Shown here piece after piece: positions 58,819-64,000 of a stretch of DNA of 64,000 nucleotides. Location of the stretch: positions 124,001 through 188,000 of the forward strand of contig JAHUZV010000024.1 in the NCBI GenBank assembly GCA_019264575.1. Direction: 5' to 3'. The translations under genes and the position numbers were made by a program. Below the pieces are notes generated by a model. It saw only the letters and a list, made by a program, of their open reading frames with translations, ran no database searches and was not told the origin of the DNA. This stretch comes from Vulcanococcus sp. (GTDB lineage: Bacteria; Cyanobacteriota; Cyanobacteriia; PCC-6307; Cyanobiaceae). Numbering within the stretch: position 1 is the first letter of the stretch; every line of letters begins with the position of its first letter.

Positions 58819-60987
58819 ATGCCCAGCGCTGAGCGTTTTGCCGCCCTGCAGACCATCCAGCGGCGCAAGCCCGCGGCGGTGCAGGCCCCATCCGCTCTCC
58901 AGGACATCTGGGCCAGCGATGTGTTCACCCTGGATCGGATGAAAGAGGCGCTGCCCCGCAGCGTGTTCAAGTCGATTCAGGCCACGATCCGCGAAGGCGG
59001 CCGCCTCGATCCTTCCGTGGCCGATGCCGTGGCCGGCGCCATGAAGGACTGGGCCACCAGCCGCGGCGCTCTCTATTACGCCCACGTTTTCTATCCGCTC
59101 ACCAACCTCACGGCGGAGAAGCACGATGGCTTCATCGTGCCCAAGGGTGATGGCCGCGCGATCACTGAATTCACCGGCAAGCTGCTGGTGCAGGGTGAGC
59201 CCGACGGCTCCTCCTTCCCCAACGGCGGCCTGCGCTCCACCTTTGAGGCCCGCGGCTACACCGCCTGGGATGTGACCAGCCCCGCCTGGCTGATGCGCAC
59301 GCCCAATGGCGTGACCTTGTGCATCCCCACGGTGTTTGTGTCGTGGACCGGTGAGGCCCTCGACAAGAAAACCCCTCTGCTGCGCTCCAACGCCGCGGTG
59401 AACGCCCAGGCGCGCCGCGTGCTCAAGCTGCTGGGTGAAAAGGAGATCGCTCCGATCAACTCCAGCTGCGGCGCCGAGCAGGAGTACTTCCTGGTGGATA
59501 ACGCCTTCATGGCGCTCCGCCCTGACCTGCAGCTCTCCGGTCGCAGCTTGTTTGGGGCCCCGCCGGCGAAGGGGCAGCAGTTCGACGACCACTACTTCGG
59601 CGCCATCCCCGAGCGGGTGCAGGTGTTCATGCAGGACGTGGAGGATCAGCTTTACCGCCTGGGTGTGCCCGCCAAGACCCGCCACAACGAAGTGGCGCCC
59701 GGCCAGTTCGAGATCGCGCCCGTGCACGAGGCCGCCAACGTGGCCACCGATCACCAGCAGCTGATCATGACGGTGCTCAAGAGCACCGCCAAGCGCCACG
59801 GCTTCACCTGCCTGCTGCATGAAAAGCCCTTCGCTGGCGTGAACGGCAGCGGCAAGCACGTGAACTGGTCGATCGGCAACAGCACCCAGGGCAACCTGCT
59901 CGATCCCGGCAAGACCCCCCACGAGAACATGCAGTTCCTGCTGTTCTGCGGGGCCGTGATCCGCGGTGTGCACCAGTACGGCCCGCTGATGCGCGCTGCG
60001 ATCGCCACCGCCAGCAACGACCACCGCCTCGGAGCCAACGAAGCGCCCCCGGCGATCATCTCGGTGTACCTCGGCAGCCAGCTCGAGGATGTGTTCAACC
60101 AGATCAAGGCCGGCCAGCTGAAGAGCTCCACCAGCGGTGGCGTGATGCAGCTCGGCGTCGGCAGCCTGCCCGAGTTCCCCAAGGACGCCGGCGATCGCAA
60201 CCGCACCTCCCCGTTTGCCTTCACCGGCAACCGCTTCGAGTTCCGTGCGGTGGGCTCCGGCCAGTCGGTGGCGGGCCCGCTGGTGGTGCTCAACACCGTG
60301 CTGGCCGATGCCCTCAGCTGGGTGGCCGATCAACTGGAAGCCCGCCTGGCCAAAGGCGAAAGCATCGAGCAGGCCAGCTTCGGGGTGCTCCAGCAGATCA
60401 CCCAGGAAAACGGCGCCGTGATCTTCGGCGGCGACGGCTACTCCAGTGAGTGGCACGAGATGGCTGTGAAGGAGCGCGGCCTCGAGAACCTCCGCACCAG
60501 CGCCGATGCGCTGCCGGTGCTCAAGCGCGACGCGATCCGCGATCTGTTTACCCGCCAGAACGTGCTCAGCCCCGTGGAGCTGGAGAGCCGCTTCGAGGTG
60601 TACGCCGAGCAATACATCCTGGCGATCGAGGTGGAGGTGCGCCTGGCGCTGCGCCTCGCCCGCACCGTGATCTACCCCGCGGTGAGCGCTTACCTCGGTG
60701 AGCTGGCGGGTGCCCTGCAGGAGCAGGAAGCGATTGGCTTGCAGCCCTCCAAGGCCATCGCCCAGCAGATCGCCGGCCTCAACCAGCAGCTGGTGGATCG
60801 GGCCAATGCCCTGGAAGCAGCGCTGGGTTCGGCTCCCCACGGCGCTGAGGCCCACATGCGCCACTGCGCGGATCAGCTGATGCCGCTGATGGGTGAGCTG
60901 CGGGCCGCCGCTGATGCCCTCGAAACCCTGGTGGATGACGCTGCCTGGCCGCTACCCACCTACCAGGAGATGCTGTTCGTGCGCTGA
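58819..60987 (+). CDS. glnN: Type III glutamine synthetase
   Basis: This 722-residue GSIII has the long N-terminal region ([20 protein letters not shown]), [20 protein letters not shown], the Glu-metal and Asn pocket [35 protein letters not shown] and [19 protein letters not shown], with the catalytic [14 protein letters not shown] late. It makes glutamine from glutamate, ammonium and ATP, and is a dodecamer of two hexamer rings. A perfect NtcA box precedes it. The 3' end overlaps a convergent FAD gene by 28 nt. Confidence 0.96.
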   Translation: MPSAERFAALQTIQRRKPAAVQAPSALQDIWASDVFTLDRMKEALPRSVFKSIQATIREGGRLDPSVADAVAGAMKDWATSRGALYYAHVFYPLTNLTAEKHDGFIVPKGDGRAITEFTGKLLVQGEPDGSSFPNGGLRSTFEARGYTAWDVTSPAWLMRTPNGVTLCIPTVFVSWTGEALDKKTPLLRSNAAVNAQARRVLKLLGEKEIAPINSSCGAEQEYFLVDNAFMALRPDLQLSGRSLFGAPPAKGQQFDDHYFGAIPERVQVFMQDVEDQLYRLGVPAKTRHNEVAPGQFEIAPVHEAANVATDHQQLIMTVLKSTAKRHGFTCLLHEKPFAGVNGSGKHVNWSIGNSTQGNLLDPGKTPHENMQFLLFCGAVIRGVHQYGPLMRAAIATASNDHRLGANEAPPAIISVYLGSQLEDVFNQIKAGQLKSSTSGGVMQLGVGSLPEFPKDAGDRNRTSPFAFTGNRFEFRAVGSGQSVAGPLVVLNTVLADALSWVADQLEARLAKGESIEQASFGVLQQITQENGAVIFGGDGYSSEWHEMAVKERGLENLRTSADALPVLKRDAIRDLFTRQNVLSPVELESRFEVYAEQYILAIEVEVRLALRLARTVIYPAVSAYLGELAGALQEQEAIGLQPSKAIAQQIAGLNQQLVDRANALEAALGSAPHGAEAHMRHCADQLMPLMGELRAAADALETLVDDAAWPLPTYQEMLFVR

Positions 60988-62183
60988 GGCGACAGTTCGG
61001 CGGCGGGTAAGGCACCCGTCAGCCCTTCGCGCAGCGGGGTCTGGCGGGCTTGCCAGACCCGTTGCGCTACAGGGCCAAGCAAGGCCCTGCCCTGAGCGAG
61101 AAGTGCACGCAGCAGTGGCGTATGGCCCACGAGGTGCCCCTGGCGGGCTTCAGCGCTTTGCAGCGCTTGCGCACGCTGGATTTCCGGCAGGCGCTGCTGT
61201 TGCACAGCGGCCGCTGCACGATCGAGCTCCTCAGGCGCTGCTTGGCTTAGGTGGCTTGCCGCCACCAGGCTGTCGCGCAAGGCCATGTTGATGCCCTGCG
61301 CCCGCACCGGACTCATCGGGTGGGCTGCATCGCCTAGCAACAGCAGCCCCGGCTGATGCCAGCGCTCCGCCAGTCCCACCTGCACCGACACCCGCAGCGG
61401 CCCGTGCAGCTCTGCGGCTCGCTCCCGCACCACGTTCGCCAGGGGCGGGGGGAGCAGCTGTGCCCAGGCATCGCCCCAATCCTGCGGAGTGCGCTGGGGC
61501 GTGGGCCCACCGTTCTCCAGCAGCCAGGCCAGCTGCAACTCCCCTCGGGCTCCTATGCAGGAGCTCCCCAAGGCACCACCGCAGAGGTGGGTGCTGAAGC
61601 CGCCATTCAGATCGGCCGGCAGAGGGCCTGGCAGTTCAAACCAGAGCACCTCCAGTCCCTGGCCCCGTTGGCGCAGCTGAATCCCCGCCTCGCGGCGCAC
61701 CAGAGACTGGCGGCCATCGCAGCCCACCACCAGATCCGCCTCTAGCCGGCGGCCATCCGCCAGCTCCACGCCACAGATCCGCCCGCCGCTGCGCTGGAGC
61801 CGCTTCACGGCCTGCCCCGGATGCCATTGGAACAGCGGCTCTTGCAGCGCCTCGGCTAGCAGGGACTCCAGCAGCAATTGCTGTGGCACCAGCCGGCACG
61901 GCTGCAGCGAGCCCATCGGCTCCGCCACCGCAAACAACTTGCGCCCGTTCACCCACACGCTCCAGCCCGCCAGGGGCCGCTGGCGTAACCCCGCCACCAG
62001 ATCGCTGAGCCCCATCCGCGCCAAGGCCTCCTGGCCGCAGGGCATCAGTGCATCGCCGCGAAACTGGCGGCTGAACTGCCGGCTGGCTTCCACCAGGGCA
62101 ACGGGATGGCCAGCGCGGGCGAGCTGCAGCGCAAGGCTCAACCCGGCCGGCCCTGCTCCCACCACCACGAACCGGTTCACCAA
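60960..62183 (-). CDS. FAD-dependent monooxygenase (UbiH/PHBH-like)
   Basis: This 407-residue enzyme of the PHBH/UbiH superfamily has N-terminal GxGxxG site [20 protein letters not shown], mid domain [18 protein letters not shown] (DG motif) and [20 protein letters not shown] (GD motif). It hydroxylates an aromatic or quinone-like ring using NAD(P)H and O2. Substrate and pathway are not evident: no ubi or quinone genes adjoin it. The 3' end overlaps glnN by 28 nt. Confidence 0.85.
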   Translation of the reverse strand: MVNRFVVVGAGPAGLSLALQLARAGHPVALVEASRQFSRQFRGDALMPCGQEALARMGLSDLVAGLRQRPLAGWSVWVNGRKLFAVAEPMGSLQPCRLVPQQLLLESLLAEALQEPLFQWHPGQAVKRLQRSGGRICGVELADGRRLEADLVVGCDGRQSLVRREAGIQLRQRGQGLEVLWFELPGPLPADLNGGFSTHLCGGALGSSCIGARGELQLAWLLENGGPTPQRTPQDWGDAWAQLLPPPLANVVRERAAELHGPLRVSVQVGLAERWHQPGLLLLGDAAHPMSPVRAQGINMALRDSLVAASHLSQAAPEELDRAAAAVQQQRLPEIQRAQALQSAEARQGHLVGHTPLLRALLAQGRALLGPVAQRVWQARQTPLREGLTGALPAAELSPQRTNSISW

Positions 62184-62266
62184 GCGGCCTCCAGGTCGGC
62201 ACCACTCTGTTGGTCCTCGCGGCCACGCGTGGCTACAGCGGGGGTGCAGCTGAGTCTCACCACGCG

Positions 62267-62518
62267 ATGTCGCTCAAGTTTTGGAGGCCCTGGATCGATC
62301 CCCATCGCTGCGGCGAAGGCTCACAGCCGGAGCGCTATGTGCTGCGCGGCGGCGGGGATGCGCAGTTTTTAGGGATCGCCGCTCGCAACGAGCTGATCGA
62401 AACGGTGCCGGATCCCCATCGGGCCTGGGTGTTTCACACCCACGAGCGGGCCGTAGCCGTCGCTCGCGACCTGGCGAGCGTGTTCGGCGAACCCGTGGAT
62501 GTGGTGAAGCTGCAGTGA
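62267..62518 (+). CDS. Small conserved-type hypothetical protein
   Basis: ATG 62267 gives about 83 residues, starting LKFWRPWIDPHRCGEGSQ, then VLRGGGDAQFLGIAARNELI and VFHTHERAVAVARDLASVFG. It has no signal or membrane helix. It stands alone between two leftward genes. I do not recognise the family, but the sequence looks like a compact folded protein, not a shadow. Confidence 0.55.
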   Translation: MSLKFWRPWIDPHRCGEGSQPERYVLRGGGDAQFLGIAARNELIETVPDPHRAWVFHTHERAVAVARDLASVFGEPVDVVKLQ

Positions 62519-62527
62519 ACCGCTGGC

Positions 62528-63028
62528 TCAGGCTTCGGCAGGGGTGGTGAGCAGACGGAAGCCGCTGAAGAACAGCGAGATGCCGAAGAGGGTTCCCACG
62601 GCCCAGAGGCTGTCGCTGGGCCACTCCGCCACCAGCAGGCCACCCAGGATCGCGGTGACCACACCATCCATCAGCACCAGGCCGCGGGCTTCGCCCTGGC
62701 TGGAAGCGGCGGCGGCCAGTTCCATCACGCCTTCAAAGATCAGCAGCAGACCTACAAACAAGGTGAGGCTGATTTCACTTTCGATCGGGTAGGCCACCAC
62801 CCAGATGCCAGCCACGACATAGAAGATGCCGGAGAGGGCCCGAAAGATTTTGCCCTTGGTGCCTTCGGCCTGCCCCAGACGCAGCAGCTGGGTCACACCC
62901 GCCACGGCCGCGATCACGCCGATGCTCAAGGTGAGCGCTGTAGCGGAGAGGAAGGGCAGTGCGATCGAAGCAGCGGCCGCTACGAAGAGCAGAACGGCCG
63001 TGATGCGCCGAAGGGTTGTGGGATTCAC
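62528..63028 (-). CDS. HdeD-family membrane protein (DUF308)
   Basis: This 166-residue protein of about six helices has the duplicated DUF308 pattern: FRALSGIFYVVAGIWVVAYP and LTLFVGLLLIFEGVMELAAA in the first and second repeat. HdeD is an acid-resistance inner-membrane protein in E. coli; its molecular function is unknown. It is divergent from cysK. No acid stress genes adjoin it. Confidence 0.85.
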   Translation of the reverse strand: MNPTTLRRITAVLLFVAAAASIALPFLSATALTLSIGVIAAVAGVTQLLRLGQAEGTKGKIFRALSGIFYVVAGIWVVAYPIESEISLTLFVGLLLIFEGVMELAAAASSQGEARGLVLMDGVVTAILGGLLVAEWPSDSLWAVGTLFGISLFFSGFRLLTTPAEA

Positions 63029-63126
63029 CGGGGAGAAGGCTGGAACGCAACAGGTTAGGAGTGTTTTGCCCGCTCGCCTAAGCCCTCATTAGGGTGCGGG
63101 CACTGTCTGTGTTCACCCGCCGACCG

Positions 63127-64000
63127 ATGGCCGCGATCTTCAGCGACAACAGCCTCACGACCGGCCGGACACCTCTGGTGCAGCTCAACCGCTTGAGCGA
63201 GGGCTGCGGGGCGCGGGTTTTGGCCAAGATTGAAGGACGCAACCCCGCCTATTCGGTGAAATGCCGCATCGGCGCTGCGATGGTGGCAGCTGCTGAGCGC
63301 GAAGGGCTGCTGGGCCCCGGCAAGGCACTGATCGAACCCACCAGCGGCAACACCGGGATTGCTCTCGCTTTTGTGGCCGCGAGCAAGGGCATCCCGCTCA
63401 CGCTCACCATGCCGGAAACGATGAGCCTCGAGCGCCGCAAGCTGCTCACGGCTTTCGGCGCCCATTTGGAGCTCACCGAAGGTCGCATGGGCATGACCGG
63501 TGCTGTGAACCGCGCCAAGGAGATCGCTGCGAGCGATCCCGACCGCTGGGTACTGCTGCAGCAGTTCGTGAACCCCGCCAACCCCCAGATCCATCACGAC
63601 ACCACCGGTCCTGAGATCTGGTACGACACCGATGGCCAGGTGGATGTGCTGGTATCGGGCGTGGGCACCGGCGGCACGATCACCGGCGTCAGCCGTTACA
63701 TCAAATCCACCCTCGGCAAGCCCCTGCTGAGCGTGGCAGTGGAGCCGAGCAACAGCCCGGTGATCAGCCAGACCAAAGCGGGTGAACCACTGCAGCCCGG
63801 CCCCCACAAGATTCAGGGCATCGGCGCTGGCTTTGTGCCCGGCAATCTGGATCTGGGGCTGGTGGATCGCGTGGAGCAGGTGAGCGACGAGGAGGCCGTG
63901 TCGATGGCGCGTCGTCTGGCCCGCGAGGAGGGCATCCTGGCGGGCATCAGCTGCGGGGCCGCCACAGTGGCGGCGCTGCGGCTCGCCCGCGAACCGGAGA
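63127..64000 (+). CDS. cysK: Cysteine synthase A (3' end outside window)
   Basis: This is a PLP-dependent O-acetylserine sulfhydrylase. The cofactor Lys is in [12 protein letters not shown] (about residue 43). The substrate loop is [12 protein letters not shown], and [17 protein letters not shown] binds the PLP phosphate. It makes cysteine from O-acetylserine and sulfide. The frame is open to the end of the window, so the last 30 or so residues are missing. It shares an intergenic region with hdeD. The nearby SQR uses the same sulfide, but no direct link is shown. Confidence 0.93.
   Translation, partial: MAAIFSDNSLTTGRTPLVQLNRLSEGCGARVLAKIEGRNPAYSVKCRIGAAMVAAAEREGLLGPGKALIEPTSGNTGIALAFVAASKGIPLTLTMPETMSLERRKLLTAFGAHLELTEGRMGMTGAVNRAKEIAASDPDRWVLLQQFVNPANPQIHHDTTGPEIWYDTDGQVDVLVSGVGTGGTITGVSRYIKSTLGKPLLSVAVEPSNSPVISQTKAGEPLQPGPHKIQGIGAGFVPGNLDLGLVDRVEQVSDEEAVSMARRLAREEGILAGISCGAATVAALRLAREPE

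Noticed and set aside
58756..60864. 702-codon minus-strand frame opposite glnN
   Set aside because: A long antisense frame typical of high-G+C genes; it has a His/Ala/Gly-rich composition with no family, while glnN is unmistakable.
1..64000. tRNA or rRNA genes, CRISPR arrays, insertion sequences, integrases, prophage
   Set aside because: Read through the gaps between genes on both strands; no cloverleaf with CCA-side pairing, no spaced repeats, and no transposase or integrase motifs were found. A tRNA scan would settle tRNAs.

Overview
The window looks like a gene-dense, high-G+C (by eye about 60-65%) stretch of a cyanobacterial chromosome, most like the Synechococcus/Cyanobium/Vulcanococcus picocyanobacteria. 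The reasons are: a CP12-type protein; a complete phosphate regulon with Crp-type PtrA, PhoB/PhoR, PstS, SphX and Pho boxes; a type III glutamine synthetase behind a perfect NtcA box; the SelD/dehydrogenase fusion; and scattered copies of the cyanobacterial HIP1 octamer GCGATCGC (3875, 17752, 17990, 19212, 19789, 20853). I saw no rRNA, tRNA, transposase, integrase or CRISPR array. Both end genes (substrate-binding protein, cysteine synthase) are cut by the window edge.

Region by region. 1-2850: two tandem substrate-binding proteins translationally coupled to a membrane diguanylate cyclase, whose frame is broken at a T5 tract. 2874-7553: an efflux unit (TolC opposite HlyD, a small membrane protein, FUSC and an ion channel). 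7563-12925: a dehydrogenase-SelD fusion, a LuxR-type regulator, a C-terminal-half CP12 protein and small secreted proteins. 12939-14583: a less G+C-rich beta-propeller gene. 14785-19200: a lipase-like hydrolase, a CrtQ/CrtO-like glycosyl/acyltransferase pair and a family 3 glycosidase. 19350-20458: three small ribbon-helix-helix proteins in AT-richer DNA. 20546-23314: an arsenate detoxification operon (GAPDH-ArsJ) divergent from ArsR. 23311-23727: speD.

23945-53901 is dominated by phosphorus metabolism: pstS, a response regulator with a degenerate receiver, sphX, pstCAB, polyphosphate kinase, a histidine phosphatase and a class A-type acid phosphatase, a phosphate-type MFS carrier, glycogen phosphorylase, a sigma factor, PhoX, a phytase-like esterase, a CHAD protein, ptrA, phoR and phoB. 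Tandem 11-nt-spaced CTTAACC-like repeats (Pho boxes) precede pstS, sphX, pstC, the MFS gene, the CHAD gene and ptrA, so these scattered units probably form one regulon. A GT39 membrane glycosyltransferase overlaps ppk antisense by 140 nt. CorA and an NAD-binding channel-like protein lie between.

53945-64000: a small protein upstream of phoB, rubrerythrin opposite sulfide:quinone oxidoreductase, a shortened HxlR regulator opposite an FMN reductase-pirin pair, glnN, a FAD monooxygenase, HdeD-like protein and cysK. Two reading-frame defects (near 2040 and 14570) both sit in runs of five T and may be sequence errors rather than biology.
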